A stretch of DNA of 34,944 nt from the NCBI GenBank assembly GCA_023413645.1, contig JAEZPN010000115.1, positions 1 through 34,944 on the forward strand. Reading direction: 5' to 3'. The DNA is from Bacteroidota bacterium. Its GTDB lineage: Bacteria; Bacteroidota; Bacteroidia; Bacteroidales; Rikenellaceae. Positions 8,086 through 17,469 of this stretch are shown piece by piece. The number at the start of each line of letters is the position of its first letter. Position 1 is the stretch's first letter. The notes beneath the pieces were generated by a model. The model was not told where the DNA came from and made no database searches. It saw nothing but the letters and a program-made list of their open reading frames with translations. A program made the position numbers and the translations under genes.

Positions 8086-8966
8086 CGTTGTTTGAACATC
8101 TTTATAAGCTCCACAACATAGTCTTCGTCTGTAGCTACCTCCACCACATCTACACGGTTCTGCTGGAGCATGCTCTTCATTGCTGCAGTGCGCTGGTCAT
8201 AGTTCTCTGCCCAGAAACGGCGTACGGCACGTGACGAGGTGTCGAGCCACGCTCTTTGTCCCGTCTCCGAATCCTCGACCTCTACGATGCCGACATTCGG
8301 GAGCTCCCTATCGCGCTCATCATAGACTTTTACAGCCATGATATCGTGCTTCGACGATGCAATTTTGAGGGCATCATCGAGCTTTGCCATGTCGCACTCG
8401 GCGTTTATGAGGTCGGATAAGAGGAACGTTGTCGCGCGCTTCTTATTCACACCAACGAGGTAGCGCAGTGCCTCCGAGATATTTGTCGAGGTACCCTGAG
8501 GCTCGAAGCCGACAAGTTCGCGGATTATCATCATGACATGTGCACGACCCTTCTTCGGGGGTATGAACTTCTCAACCTTGTCCGAGAATAGTATGCAGCC
8601 CACCTTGTCGTTGTTCTTCGCAGCAGAGAATGCGAGTGTCGCCGCTATCTCCGTGATTACGTTCTTCTTCGTAAGCTCCTTAGAGCCGAACATACGCGAG
8701 GGCGATACATCCACAACGAGCATCATCGTAAGCTCGCGCTCCTCCTCGAAGACCTTGACATGGGTACGCTCCGAGCGTGCCGTAACGTTCCAGTCGATGT
8801 CGCGCACGTCGTCACCCACACGGTACTCTCTAACCTCGGCGAACGACATACCACGGCCACGGAAGGCGGAGTGGTACTTACCCGCAAAGATCTCGTCGGA
8901 GAGTCCGCGCGTCTTAATCTCGATTTGGCGTACGCGCTTGAGTATGTCTTGCTCGGTGAGGTGCAT
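8082..8966 (-). CDS. DUF58-domain protein of the Bat/MoxR locus
   Basis: The 294-residue soluble protein carries the DUF58 signature between about 36 and 64 (FRGRGMSFAEVREY, GDDVRDIDW, TAR) and a VWA-like fold with DVSPS at 86-90 resembling a metal site. No membrane segment or signal peptide is seen. DUF58 genes nearly always follow moxR, as here, where the two share one base. The products are thought to be substrates or partners of the MoxR chaperone. The next gene overlaps by four bases, so the whole run is likely one transcript. Confidence 0.9.
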   Translation of the reverse strand: MHLTEQDILKRVRQIEIKTRGLSDEIFAGKYHSAFRGRGMSFAEVREYRVGDDVRDIDWNVTARSERTHVKVFEEERELTMMLVVDVSPSRMFGSKELTKKNVITEIAATLAFSAAKNNDKVGCILFSDKVEKFIPPKKGRAHVMMIIRELVGFEPQGTSTNISEALRYLVGVNKKRATTFLLSDLINAECDMAKLDDALKIASSKHDIMAVKVYDERDRELPNVGIVEVEDSETGQRAWLDTSSRAVRRFWAENYDQRTAAMKSMLQQNRVDVVEVATDEDYVVELIKMFKQR

Positions 8967-9964
8967 TAGGGTACGATAACGTTGTTGAGAATATCTGTAA
9001 TAATCTGCTCGGTGGTGATATTGTTCGCCTCAGCCTCGTATGTTAGGCCTATGCGATGGCGCAATACATCGTGGCACACGGCGCGCACATCCTCGGGAAT
9101 GACATAGCCGCGGCGCTGAATGAAGGCGTAGGCACGTGCCGCCTTTGCCAAGGCGATAGAGGCACGGGGCGAGCCACCATAGGCGATAAGCGACTGTAGA
9201 TTGTTCAAATGGTACTCTGCGGGCTCGCGTGTTGCGAAGATGATGTCGATAATATACTTCTCTATCTTCTCGTCCATGTAGACCTTGTTTACAATCTCAC
9301 GGGCACGCATGATATCCTCGGGCGAGATGACCTTGTTAATCTCGGGCATGCCGGCACCAGAGATATTGAGGCGCACAATCTCCAACTCCTCGGTGCGCTT
9401 GGGGTACGAAATCTTCGCCTTAAGCATAAAACGGTCTACCTGCGCCTCGGGCAATGGGTATGTACCCTCCTGCTCCAAGGGGTTCTGCGTTGCCAACACC
9501 AAGAATGGCTGGGGAAGGGGGTATGTTGTGTCGCCAATTGTCACCTGCTTCTCCTGCATTGCCTCCAAAAGTGCCGACTGCACCTTTGCGGGCGAACGGT
9601 TGATCTCATCTGCGAGGATGAAGTTCGCAAAGATAGGACCACGCTTCACGGAGAACTCCTCGTTGCGCTGCGAGTAGATGAGCGTACCGATAAGGTCGGC
9701 AGGAAGCAAGTCGGGGGTAAACTGAATACGTGCAAACTTAGCATCCACAGCCTTTGAGAGTGTGGTGATAGCCAATGTCTTAGCCAAACCTGGCACACCC
9801 TCCAACAAGATGTGGCCGTCTGATAAAAGGCCTATGAGCAACGTATCTACAAGGTGCTGCTGGCCGATGATTACGCGTGACATCTCCTTGCGCAAGGTGT
9901 CGACAAATACCGACTCCTCCTGAATCTGCGCATTGAGTTCTTTGATATTAACTACTTCGTTCAT
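8966..9964 (-). CDS. moxR: MoxR-family AAA+ ATPase
   Basis: A 332-residue AAA+ ATPase. Walker A is GVPGLAKT (56-63), Walker B is FILADE ending at Asp119-Glu120, and sensor 1 (LATQNP) and the arginine-finger stretch (PLPEAQVDRFMLK) follow. MoxR proteins act as chaperones that insert cofactors or assemble VWA-containing complexes; the downstream DUF58, BatA and BatB proteins are candidate clients. It is the first gene of the Bat run, and a TAACTTTG promoter element lies about 82 bases upstream of the start. The family assignment is firm; the client relationship is inferred from context. Confidence 0.93.
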   Translation of the reverse strand: MNEVVNIKELNAQIQEESVFVDTLRKEMSRVIIGQQHLVDTLLIGLLSDGHILLEGVPGLAKTLAITTLSKAVDAKFARIQFTPDLLPADLIGTLIYSQRNEEFSVKRGPIFANFILADEINRSPAKVQSALLEAMQEKQVTIGDTTYPLPQPFLVLATQNPLEQEGTYPLPEAQVDRFMLKAKISYPKRTEELEIVRLNISGAGMPEINKVISPEDIMRAREIVNKVYMDEKIEKYIIDIIFATREPAEYHLNNLQSLIAYGGSPRASIALAKAARAYAFIQRRGYVIPEDVRAVCHDVLRHRIGLTYEAEANNITTEQIITDILNNVIVP

Positions 9965-10045
9965 TGTTATATTTTTGTTTCGTTTTACTCCTCACTACGA
10001 TTTGGGAATCTCATTTTGGAAACGAGACCAAGCTCACAAATATTG

Positions 10046-10053
10046 CAAAGTTA
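10046..10053 (-). promoter_or_regulatory. Promoter -7 element for the moxR-bat operon
   Basis: On the minus strand this reads TAACTTTG, a perfect match to the Bacteroidota TAnnTTTG element. No clear TTTG -33 partner is visible. It lies just before the S41 gene's 3' end, in the only sizeable gap between two long minus-strand runs. A weak hairpin (10009-10027) lies in the predicted leader. Confidence 0.6.
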
Positions 10054-10070
10054 TAAAAATTTATTCATTA

Positions 10071-11486
10071 CTACTCCTCGCCCTCGACGTAGAGACGTAT
10101 GCCTATAAGTGGTTCTGCAACATCTGCCGCGGGGGTTATATCGTGGTGCGCCGTGGCACGTGTGGGTTTAAAAACTTCGCATCCAACACTCTCAAGCGCG
10201 GCACAAAGAGCCACATCGTGCTCGCTACCCCATGGCGCATATGGCAAGGGATAGGCATCGTCAATCGCCTTAACATCTACATCAGGCGCAATGCCATCGC
10301 CCCAGTCGCTCTCACCCTTAGCATTGAGACACATGAAGGTAATAGGGGCATACTCCACAGATATTGAGCCTATGGTGCGACGTGTGACATCCATGCCACA
10401 GTTCTTACCGTTTGTCGTTGCTCCAACAACAGTTACGGGGATGTCCAAGCCTCGAAGTCCCGCAATCATCAACTCCGAAGCCGAAGCGCTATGGTTCGAC
10501 GTGATGACGGTAAGGTGGTCAAGGTCGAGGTTAAACTCCATGGCTGCAAGCGTAAAGAACTGACTCTCGGCACCTCGCTTATTCTTGGGGTTGCGCTTAA
10601 CCTCGCAGAGCACAGCATTCTCATAAGATGCTGGAAGCAGTGCCGAGGCAAACTTAACGGCCGAGTTCACAACGCCACCACCATTTGTGCGTAGGTCGAT
10701 GATTACCTCCTTGACTCCCGCATCGTCAAACTCGCGCAACGCCTCGAGCAGTGCATCATCCGACGAGGTCTCAAAGCCAGTATATACAAGGTAACCAACA
10801 CGCTTCGTGCCCTCGATAATCTCGCTATGGGCAACCATATTCTCGGTGTAGAATTCGGCATTTACAGAGACGTTAAATAACTCTGTATCACCACTATCAC
10901 CCAAGCGACGACATATCTGCAAATCCGCCTTTGAGAGGTTACCATTAACCTGAATCTTGTTGAATAGCGAGACATAGTTTTCGGGAGTGATATAGCTATT
11001 GTTGATTTTGACGATGATATCTCCACGGCGCACATCGGCCTTCTCGGCAGCAGAACCAGGGAATACGTTCTCGACAATGAAGCCGTAGTTCTCATTCTGC
11101 TTGTACCACACGATTGTTGTGTGCATGTCGATACCAAAACCTTTGACATCGGCACGCGTATATGTCGTTGCTGCCTTCTGGATGTAAGAGTAGTAGACAC
11201 GCTTACCGTTACTATTGACGTAACCATCATCGTCATTTGTTGTGAGCTTGCTGAGTGATGAATTTAGGTACTCATCCCACTTCTTATACTCACGATCAAA
11301 GAGATAGCTCTTCTCTTCGACCTCATCGAGCCAATAGTACTCCTCTGTAAGACGCTGGTCGATATATGCAATGATATCTCTATCCTGCTGGCTATTCTGG
11401 CTGTAGCTGGGGTTGTCGATAGATGGGTAATAGGGCGTTGTACACGCCGCTATAAGCATGGTTAGAACTATCGTAATACGCTTCAT
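10071..11486 (-). CDS. S41-family C-terminal processing protease, lipoprotein
   Basis: A 471-residue protein starting with a lipoprotein signal (lipobox LIAAC, Cys15), a family-typical N-terminal helical region, a PDZ domain (about 113-190, with GFGIDM and PGSAAEKADVRRGD) and the S41 protease core. The catalytic pair is visible: Ser335 in SASASE and Lys361 in NGKNCG, spaced close to that in E. coli Prc. It probably works in the periplasm or at the outer membrane, cutting unstructured C termini. It is the last gene of the eight-gene run, one base after nth. No clear terminator follows; the 3' end sits beside the moxR promoter. Confidence 0.9.
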   Translation of the reverse strand: MKRITIVLTMLIAACTTPYYPSIDNPSYSQNSQQDRDIIAYIDQRLTEEYYWLDEVEEKSYLFDREYKKWDEYLNSSLSKLTTNDDDGYVNSNGKRVYYSYIQKAATTYTRADVKGFGIDMHTTIVWYKQNENYGFIVENVFPGSAAEKADVRRGDIIVKINNSYITPENYVSLFNKIQVNGNLSKADLQICRRLGDSGDTELFNVSVNAEFYTENMVAHSEIIEGTKRVGYLVYTGFETSSDDALLEALREFDDAGVKEVIIDLRTNGGGVVNSAVKFASALLPASYENAVLCEVKRNPKNKRGAESQFFTLAAMEFNLDLDHLTVITSNHSASASELMIAGLRGLDIPVTVVGATTNGKNCGMDVTRRTIGSISVEYAPITFMCLNAKGESDWGDGIAPDVDVKAIDDAYPLPYAPWGSEHDVALCAALESVGCEVFKPTRATAHHDITPAADVAEPLIGIRLYVEGEE

Positions 11487-11487
11487 A

Positions 11488-12135
11488 TCACTTATTTACG
11501 TTATTATCAGTGAAGTATTTGCAGTACTCCGTTATGCCACACGCTTCGCACTTGGGTTTTCGCGCGATGCAGGTGTAGCGACCATGGAGTATGAGCCAAT
11601 GGTGCGCAATGGGTAGCAGCTCCTTTGGGAAACCCTTCTCGAGCTGTCGCTCCGTGGCAAGGGGTGTCTTAGCGTTACGGCTGAGACCTATGCGTGCCGC
11701 GACACGAAAGACGTGTGTATCTACGGGCATCACCTCCCTACCCCACAGCACAGCACCCACAACATTTGCGGTCTTGCGACCTACGCCCTGCAACGACTGC
11801 AGGTCATCGGGGTCGGTGGGCACCTCGCCATCGAACTTCTCGACTATCTGGCGCGATAGTGCGGCAAGATGTTTCGCCTTGTTGTTTGGATACGAGATGC
11901 TTTTGATGTATTCGTAAATCTCCTCCACCGTCGCCTTCGACATAGCATCGGCATTGGGGTATGCCTCGAATAGTGCAGGCGTGGTAAGGTTTACACGCTT
12001 ATCTGTGCACTGCGCCGAGAGCACAACAGCCACGAGCAACTCGAATGGGTTACGAAAGTCGAGCTCGCTCTCTGCCGTGGGCATAGCCACTGAGAAGTAC
12101 TCTATAACTCCTCTATATCGCTCCTTTGTTGTCAT
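11488..12135 (-). CDS. nth: Endonuclease III
   Basis: Base-excision repair DNA glycosylase/AP lyase for oxidised pyrimidines. It has the helix-hairpin-helix LQGVGRKTANVV with catalytic Lys121, catalytic Asp139 in VDTHVFR, and the iron-sulphur loop C-x6-C-x2-C-x5-C near the C terminus (CIARKPKCEACGITEYC). The ATG at 12133-12135 was chosen over the one at 12166. It gives 215 residues, puts the catalytic residues one position from E. coli Nth (Lys120, Asp138), and starts two bases after the glycosyltransferase stop. The longer start would overlap that gene by 31 bases. The S41 protease gene follows one base later. Confidence 0.95.
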   Translation of the reverse strand: MTTKERYRGVIEYFSVAMPTAESELDFRNPFELLVAVVLSAQCTDKRVNLTTPALFEAYPNADAMSKATVEEIYEYIKSISYPNNKAKHLAALSRQIVEKFDGEVPTDPDDLQSLQGVGRKTANVVGAVLWGREVMPVDTHVFRVAARIGLSRNAKTPLATERQLEKGFPKELLPIAHHWLILHGRYTCIARKPKCEACGITEYCKYFTDNNVNK

Positions 12136-12137
12136 CG

Positions 12138-13073
12138 CTATCGCTTTGCTTTGCGCCACATACGCCACAACACCTTCTTGGCGAAGAGACCATACGAGGC
12201 AATGTTCTTACGCAGTTGTTTATACTCCTTAATATCTCTACGCCAGCGCTTTATATACTCTCCCACACCACCATTGTAGGACAACACCCATAGCGCAGTG
12301 TTATGCTTCGTGGTGAGTAGCTCGTGGCGCATACGCGAGTTGTTATATCGCTCGTCGTACCACAGCGAGATGTCGTAGAGCGAGTCTACGAACTCTATCT
12401 TTTTGCGGTAGTCGGGGTTGTGGCTCACGCTGTAGGTAAGCACGCGGTGTACCGACATCGGGCAGTCGATAGCCATGTAGCGGCTATTTGCAGCAAACCA
12501 TAGCCACATTGGTAGGTCATCCGTCAGCCACTCGGGGTGCTCCTCGGGGCGTATCTCGGCATAGTAGCGCTCAACAAGCTCCTTGCGCGCTACGACGGTG
12601 CAGTTCTCCGCAGGATTGCGCCTAAGCATAGCCTCAAGGGTCGTTGCGCACTCTCCCTCGGGGTATATCGTGGTCACGCCATTCTCATCCACTCTCTCCG
12701 AGCGACCATAGCACATACCCACGTCGGGGTTTGCCTCCAAGAGGTCTACCTGCATTTGTAGCTTCTTGCGGTGGGTAAAGTAGTCGTCGCCATCCAGCAA
12801 CGCTATGTAACGGCCATGCGCCGCAGCTATTGTGCGACGATAGTTTGCCCTCCAGCCCACGTTATGCTCCGAGCGCACAATATGTATCGCCTCGGGGTAC
12901 TGACTCTGGTAGTCCATGGCGATATTTAGCGTGCGGTCTGTGCTGCAGTCCTCGCCGATGATAATCTCTATCGGGAAGTCGGTCTGCTGGCGCAACACGC
13001 TCTCTATCGCCGTGGCGATGTAGCGTTCGTGGTTAAAAGTGGTCATTACGACCGAGAGCATCACCTCGCGCAT
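12138..13073 (-). CDS. Family 2 glycosyltransferase
   Basis: A 311-residue GT-A enzyme. The N-terminal domain shows SVVMTTFNHERYI (nucleotide-sugar site), GEDCSTDRT and DGDDY (Asp94-Asp97), the metal-binding DxD. The C-terminal part, with conserved aromatic and charged residues and no membrane segments, is typical of enzymes adding sugars to cell-surface glycans. Donor and acceptor cannot be predicted. It sits between pcrA (six bases) and nth (two bases) in a tight run, with no other glycan genes nearby, so the operon gives little clue to its job. Confidence 0.85.
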   Translation of the reverse strand: MREVMLSVVMTTFNHERYIATAIESVLRQQTDFPIEIIIGEDCSTDRTLNIAMDYQSQYPEAIHIVRSEHNVGWRANYRRTIAAAHGRYIALLDGDDYFTHRKKLQMQVDLLEANPDVGMCYGRSERVDENGVTTIYPEGECATTLEAMLRRNPAENCTVVARKELVERYYAEIRPEEHPEWLTDDLPMWLWFAANSRYMAIDCPMSVHRVLTYSVSHNPDYRKKIEFVDSLYDISLWYDERYNNSRMRHELLTTKHNTALWVLSYNGGVGEYIKRWRRDIKEYKQLRKNIASYGLFAKKVLWRMWRKAKR

Positions 13074-13079
13074 AAGGCA

Positions 13080-15479
13080 CTATAATTTAGTTAGTTTCGC
13101 AAAGTTCGCAAGCAGCGTCTTAGTGCCGTATGTATCGAATACGATAGTCACCTTGTGGTCGGTGGTGAGGGCATCGATACGCTCCACTCTACCAGCACCA
13201 AACTTTGGGTGCGACACGCGGTCGCCAATCTTATAGGCGCAGTCTCCCAATGGTGTAGCACCGCCATCACGATGTACTCCCACAGAGCGCATACCGGCAC
13301 GTGCAGGGTCGATGGGTGGGGGTGTATTGATAACCTCGGGGCGTGGACGAGCATTGCCTCCAGCGCCACCACCTGGGCGGGCGTTGCCACCACCATAGCG
13401 GCTCTTTAGCGACTCAAACTTTGGTCGTGCACCCTCGCTATCACCCAATGCTCGTTCCCAGCGGTTGCGGCCCGAGAGCTCCTCGATGTTGAAGTTGGCG
13501 TCGAGGTACTCCTGGTCTATCTCCTTGAGGAAGCGGCTGGGCGAGGTGTTCTCTGTCTTACCCCACACACGTCGCATCTCCGAGAAGGTGAGCATAAGGC
13601 CCTTCTTCGCACGCGTGATAGCCACATACATAAGGCGGCGCTCCTCCTCCAAGTCGGCAAGCGACTCCGCCGAGCGACTCGAGGGGAACAAGCCCTCCTC
13701 CATACCTACTATATATACGTAGTCATACTCCAAACCCTTTGCCGAGTGCACGGTCATAAGCGTAACCTTGTTACCATCATCCTCGGTATCCTGGTCGTTC
13801 TGAAGCATCATATTCTGCATCCACTCATCCACCGAGGGTGTGTAGTCCACCTCTCTGAGACCATCCTCCATCTCGCGGTTGCACTCATCCTCATACGAGC
13901 TCATCATCGCAAGCAACTGGTCGAGGTAGTCTTTTGCCGTGTCGTTCTCGGGCTTCTTCTCCGCCTCGAGGGCGTGCAGAATGCCTGAGCGTGTCATAAC
14001 CTCCTTCGCAAAGTCACATACACCCATCTCCGTGCGTAGTGCCGCAAGCTCGTTTATAAGGCGCACAAAGTCGCCAACCTTACGCACAACGACCTTCTCT
14101 ACCTGCTCCATTGGGGCTGTTGCCGACACAAGTTCATGCACGGCATTCCACATAGATGTACCCTTCTGCGCTGCAATCTCCGCAATGCGGGCGATGGTGG
14201 TATCACCAATACCTCGCGCGGGGTAGTTAACGATACGCTTGAACGACTCGTCATCGTTGGGGTTGAGGATGACACTGAAGTAGGCGATGAGGTTGCGCAC
14301 ATCCTTATGCTCCAGGAGCGACATGCCCTTGTAGACACGATAGGGGATGCCCCTACGTGCAAGTGCCGACTCGAAGAGACCGTGCTGCTTGTTGGTGCGG
14401 TAGAGGATTGCAAAGTCGCTCCACTGCGCACCCTCGCGGGCCTTATTCTTGATGTCCATAGCCACCTCAACGGGCTCGTAGCTATCCTCCAACACGCGCA
14501 CGAGCGAGATCTTGTCGCCCAAGGCTGCTGCCGAGAAGCACTTTTTATCCAGGCGGCGCGAGTTGTTCTTGATGAGTGAGTTGGCAGCCTCGACAATGGT
14601 CTGCGTAGAGCGGTAGTTCTGCTCTAGTTTGTAGACCTTAGCCGTGGGATAGTCTCTCTGAAACGAGAGGATATTTTCGATTTTAGCACCTCGGAAGGCG
14701 TAGATACTCTGGGCATCATCACCCACAACGCAGACGTTGGAGTGCTTCAACGCCAAGCGGCGCACGATGATATACTGCGCCATGTTGGTATCCTGATACT
14801 CATCAACCAAGAGATACTTAAACTTGTCCTGGTACTGCTCCAGCACATCGGGGGCATCACGCAGGAGGATGTTAGTCTGCAAGAGCAGATCATCGAAGTC
14901 CATAGCCCCATTGCGCTTGCAGCGTATGCAGTACTCGTTGTAGATGTCGCCGATCTCGGGCATCTTAGCCTCGCGGTCCTCGCCCACAATAGTGGCATTA
15001 GCGATGTAGGCGCCAGGGGTTATAAGGCAGTTCTTTGCCATCGAAATACGCGCCGCAACATTCTGGGGTTTGTAGCGCTCCTCATTGAGGTTCTTATCCT
15101 TGATGATGGCCTTGATGAGGTTCTTCACGTCGCTTGGTTCGTAGATGGTATAGCTTGACGTGTAGCCTATGCGCTCGGCATTCTCCCTCAACAGGCGGGC
15201 AAAGACCGAGTGGAACGTACCCATGCGGATAAAGCGCGCCTTGGGACCAACAAGCTTCTCGATACGCTCACGCATCTCGCGTGCCGCCTTGTTGGTAAAC
15301 GTCAATGCGAGGATTGACGAGGGGTCTACGCCCTGCGCAAGCATGTAGGCGATACGTGTGGTGAGCACACGTGTCTTACCCGAGCCCGCACCCGCAATGA
15401 TAAGCGTGGGACCATCGTAGTTGACAACAGCTTCGCGCTGCGAAGCACTCAAACCCTCGAGTATATTATCTTGACTCAT
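13080..15479 (-). CDS. pcrA: UvrD/PcrA-type superfamily 1 DNA helicase
   Basis: A 799-residue helicase. Walker A is AGAGSGKTR (29-37), motif II is LLVDEYQDTN, motif III is GDDAQSIYAFRGA, motif IV is LEQNYRST and motif VI is VAITRAKKGL. After a Gly/Arg/Pro-rich linker, the C terminus ends in the Tudor-like KIGDRVSHPKFGAGRVERID, typical of PcrA/UvrD, where it contacts RNA polymerase. Expected roles are nucleotide-excision and mismatch repair, replication restart and transcription-coupled repair. It lies 11 bases after the chromate transporter gene and six before the glycosyltransferase. Confidence 0.95.
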   Translation of the reverse strand: MSQDNILEGLSASQREAVVNYDGPTLIIAGAGSGKTRVLTTRIAYMLAQGVDPSSILALTFTNKAAREMRERIEKLVGPKARFIRMGTFHSVFARLLRENAERIGYTSSYTIYEPSDVKNLIKAIIKDKNLNEERYKPQNVAARISMAKNCLITPGAYIANATIVGEDREAKMPEIGDIYNEYCIRCKRNGAMDFDDLLLQTNILLRDAPDVLEQYQDKFKYLLVDEYQDTNMAQYIIVRRLALKHSNVCVVGDDAQSIYAFRGAKIENILSFQRDYPTAKVYKLEQNYRSTQTIVEAANSLIKNNSRRLDKKCFSAAALGDKISLVRVLEDSYEPVEVAMDIKNKAREGAQWSDFAILYRTNKQHGLFESALARRGIPYRVYKGMSLLEHKDVRNLIAYFSVILNPNDDESFKRIVNYPARGIGDTTIARIAEIAAQKGTSMWNAVHELVSATAPMEQVEKVVVRKVGDFVRLINELAALRTEMGVCDFAKEVMTRSGILHALEAEKKPENDTAKDYLDQLLAMMSSYEDECNREMEDGLREVDYTPSVDEWMQNMMLQNDQDTEDDGNKVTLMTVHSAKGLEYDYVYIVGMEEGLFPSSRSAESLADLEEERRLMYVAITRAKKGLMLTFSEMRRVWGKTENTSPSRFLKEIDQEYLDANFNIEELSGRNRWERALGDSEGARPKFESLKSRYGGGNARPGGGAGGNARPRPEVINTPPPIDPARAGMRSVGVHRDGGATPLGDCAYKIGDRVSHPKFGAGRVERIDALTTDHKVTIVFDTYGTKTLLANFAKLTKL

Positions 15480-15490
15480 TTTTCAAATTG

Positions 15491-16036
15491 TTATAAACCA
15501 TAAATTAGGAGACCCGCAACGCCCGACAACACGATGAGCAGTATGGGGTTTACCTTGCGTGCCGAGGCACCAAGCACAATGGCGAAAATAACCCAGCTCC
15601 AGCCGTCAATAAAACTGCGACCGTCGGCCGAGTGAGGGAAGATAAGCAGCAATGCTGCCGACATTATCATACCCACAACAACGGGCTTCATGCCACCCAC
15701 AACACCCTGAACATAGCGGTTGTCGTGAAGCTTAAGGAAGAAGCGCGTGAGCAGCATCATGATCGTTAGCGCGGGGAGGCACACCGCCACTGTAGCAACA
15801 ATGGAACCCCACACGCCCGCCACCTCGTAGCCTATGTACGTTGCGGAGTTGATGGCGATAGGTCCGGGTGTCATCTGCGACACCGCGACTATATCTGCGA
15901 ACTCGGCATTCGTGAGCCAGCCGTTGCGCTCGACAACCTCGCTGTGGATAAGCGAGAGCATGGCATAGCCGCCACCAAAGCCAAAGAAACCAATCTTGAG
16001 GTAACTCACAAAGAGTCTTAGCAGCACGACCATCAT
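15491..16036 (-). CDS. chrA: Chromate transporter family protein, half-size, second copy
   Basis: A 181-residue hydrophobic protein with the CHR-family N-terminal pattern (KIGFFGFGGGYAMLSL, then TPGPIAINSATYIGY) and five to six membrane segments. Short-chain CHR proteins are usually encoded as adjacent pairs that act together, each matching one half of full-length ChrA. Its start overlaps the end of the partner gene by four bases. Members export chromate or import sulphate-like anions, but the real substrate in gut Bacteroidota is uncertain. No regulator or other metal-resistance gene is adjacent. Confidence 0.88.
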   Translation of the reverse strand: MMVVLLRLFVSYLKIGFFGFGGGYAMLSLIHSEVVERNGWLTNAEFADIVAVSQMTPGPIAINSATYIGYEVAGVWGSIVATVAVCLPALTIMMLLTRFFLKLHDNRYVQGVVGGMKPVVVGMIMSAALLLIFPHSADGRSFIDGWSWVIFAIVLGASARKVNPILLIVLSGVAGLLIYGL

Positions 16037-16575
16037 AGATTAATCTCCTTTCCTCTGCGGGCGGCACATAGCAAGCCTACGATGCCACCACCTATTAAGA
16101 ACCATATTGGCGAGATACCGAAGTACCACACTATAACTGCCGTAGCCAGCGCCACAGCTATCATCCACCAGCGCATGCCGCGTGTGAGACCCACGATTGG
16201 GGCGATGATGAGTGCCACAACAGCAGGGCGCATACCCTTAAATGCCGCATCGACCCAGTGGTTATGGCGCACATTGGCAAAGAACATCGCCACAACCAGG
16301 ATTATCACAAACGAGGGTATCACAACACCCGCGATTGCTGCCAACGAGCCGAGGTATTTGCGCTGCTTATAACCCACGAATACCGCCGTGTTGAGCGATA
16401 TGGGGCCTGGGGCGGCTTGTGCGAGGGTCAGTAAATCGGAAAACTCCTGCTCCGAGAGCCACTTGCGCTTCGAGATAACCTCGTGCTGGATAAGTGGTAT
16501 CATGGCGTAGCCGCCACCAAAGGTGAAGGCTCCAATCTTCAGGAACGACCACAATATTTCGAGCAACTCGCGCAT
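16033..16575 (-). CDS. chrA: Chromate transporter family protein, half-size, first copy
   Basis: This 180-residue partner of the following gene shares its motifs at the same positions (KIGAFTFGGGYAMIPL; APGPISLNTAVFVGYK), so the pair arose by duplication of one half. Both begin with an amphipathic segment followed by the GGGYAM and PGP motifs and several membrane segments. Together they would form an antiparallel two-part channel in the inner membrane. It starts six bases after the methyltransferase stop and overlaps the next gene by four. The substrate is not shown by the sequence. Confidence 0.88.
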   Translation of the reverse strand: MRELLEILWSFLKIGAFTFGGGYAMIPLIQHEVISKRKWLSEQEFSDLLTLAQAAPGPISLNTAVFVGYKQRKYLGSLAAIAGVVIPSFVIILVVAMFFANVRHNHWVDAAFKGMRPAVVALIIAPIVGLTRGMRWWMIAVALATAVIVWYFGISPIWFLIGGGIVGLLCAARRGKEINL

Positions 16576-16581
16576 AGGGTG

Positions 16582-17466
16582 CTACCTTCTAAAGCGATAG
16601 TATGTGCCAAAAGGTATCTGCTTAGCAGAACCATCCTCGAAGTAGAGTTCGCCCATCTGCTCATGCTTAGGAGCACCAAAGGCCTGGTGCACCGCTGTGC
16701 GGGCCAACATCGACGACAAGCCCATAGAGTACAAATTGAACACCAAGAAGGCATTTGTTCCCTCCAAGAGCTGTGCGCACGACTCCAACATATGGCAGAT
16801 GTCGCTCTCCAATACCCACTTCTCGCCATTAGCGCCGCGACCATAGGCTGGGGGGTCGAGGATGATGCCGTGGTACTTATTGCCACGACGTACCTCGCGC
16901 TCCACAAATTTTGTGGCGTCCTCCACAATCCAGCGCACGCCATCCAAACCCGACGACTCCATATTCTCGCGCGACCATGTCACGACCTGCTTAACAGAGT
17001 CGACATGCGTAACATCTGCACCCGCAGCGCGTGCCGCAAGCGTAGCTCCTCCCGTATATGCAAAAAGGTTTAAGACTTTTGGGCGGTCGATACCTGCCTG
17101 ACGGAGGTCGTGGATTGTATCGTAGATAAACTCCCAGTTTGCCGCCTGCTCGGGGAAGATGCCGACGTGCTTGAACGAGGTCAACGCCAAGCGCATACGC
17201 AGATGCATATCCTTGTAGTTAAAGCCCACGGTCCAGCGTGAGGGCATCTCAGGCTTTAACTTCCACTCACCACGCTCCTCACTCTTAGAGTCGCGGAGGA
17301 ACGAAGCATCGGCTTTCAACCACTCGCGGTTGTCAAGGCTCTTACGCCATATAGCCTGAGGCTCGGGGCGACGCACTACATAGCGACCAAAACGCTCCAA
17401 CTTCTCGCCCTCGCCAGTGTCGAGGAGCTCATAATCGGGAATATTGGGGGTCAACTGCTTAATCAT
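16582..17466 (-). CDS. Class I SAM-dependent methyltransferase, RlmI-like
   Basis: A 294-residue Rossmann-fold methyltransferase. The SAM-binding motif is LNLFAYTGGATLAA, followed by the acidic ribose contact THVDSV and the substrate motif ILDPPAYGRG. This arrangement is characteristic of the family that includes the 23S rRNA cytosine methyltransferase RlmI. Unlike E. coli RlmI (396 residues), it lacks room for a full N-terminal PUA RNA-binding domain; the first 100 residues form a different leader. An RNA target is likely but the exact base is not known. It lies between the U32 gene (three bases) and the transporters (six bases). Confidence 0.8.
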   Translation of the reverse strand: MIKQLTPNIPDYELLDTGEGEKLERFGRYVVRRPEPQAIWRKSLDNREWLKADASFLRDSKSEERGEWKLKPEMPSRWTVGFNYKDMHLRMRLALTSFKHVGIFPEQAANWEFIYDTIHDLRQAGIDRPKVLNLFAYTGGATLAARAAGADVTHVDSVKQVVTWSRENMESSGLDGVRWIVEDATKFVEREVRRGNKYHGIILDPPAYGRGANGEKWVLESDICHMLESCAQLLEGTNAFLVFNLYSMGLSSMLARTAVHQAFGAPKHEQMGELYFEDGSAKQIPFGTYYRFRR

Positions 17467-17469
17467 AGT

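Noticed and set aside
12136..12168. Upstream ATG for nth (226 residues)
   Set aside because: It overlaps the glycosyltransferase gene by 31 bases and adds residues not found in endonuclease III; the ATG at 12135 fits family numbering better.
15491..16575. Two adjacent chromate transporter genes as a frameshifted single gene
   Set aside because: Each half has its own start, full CHR motifs and a four-base overlap, the normal layout of short-chain CHR pairs.
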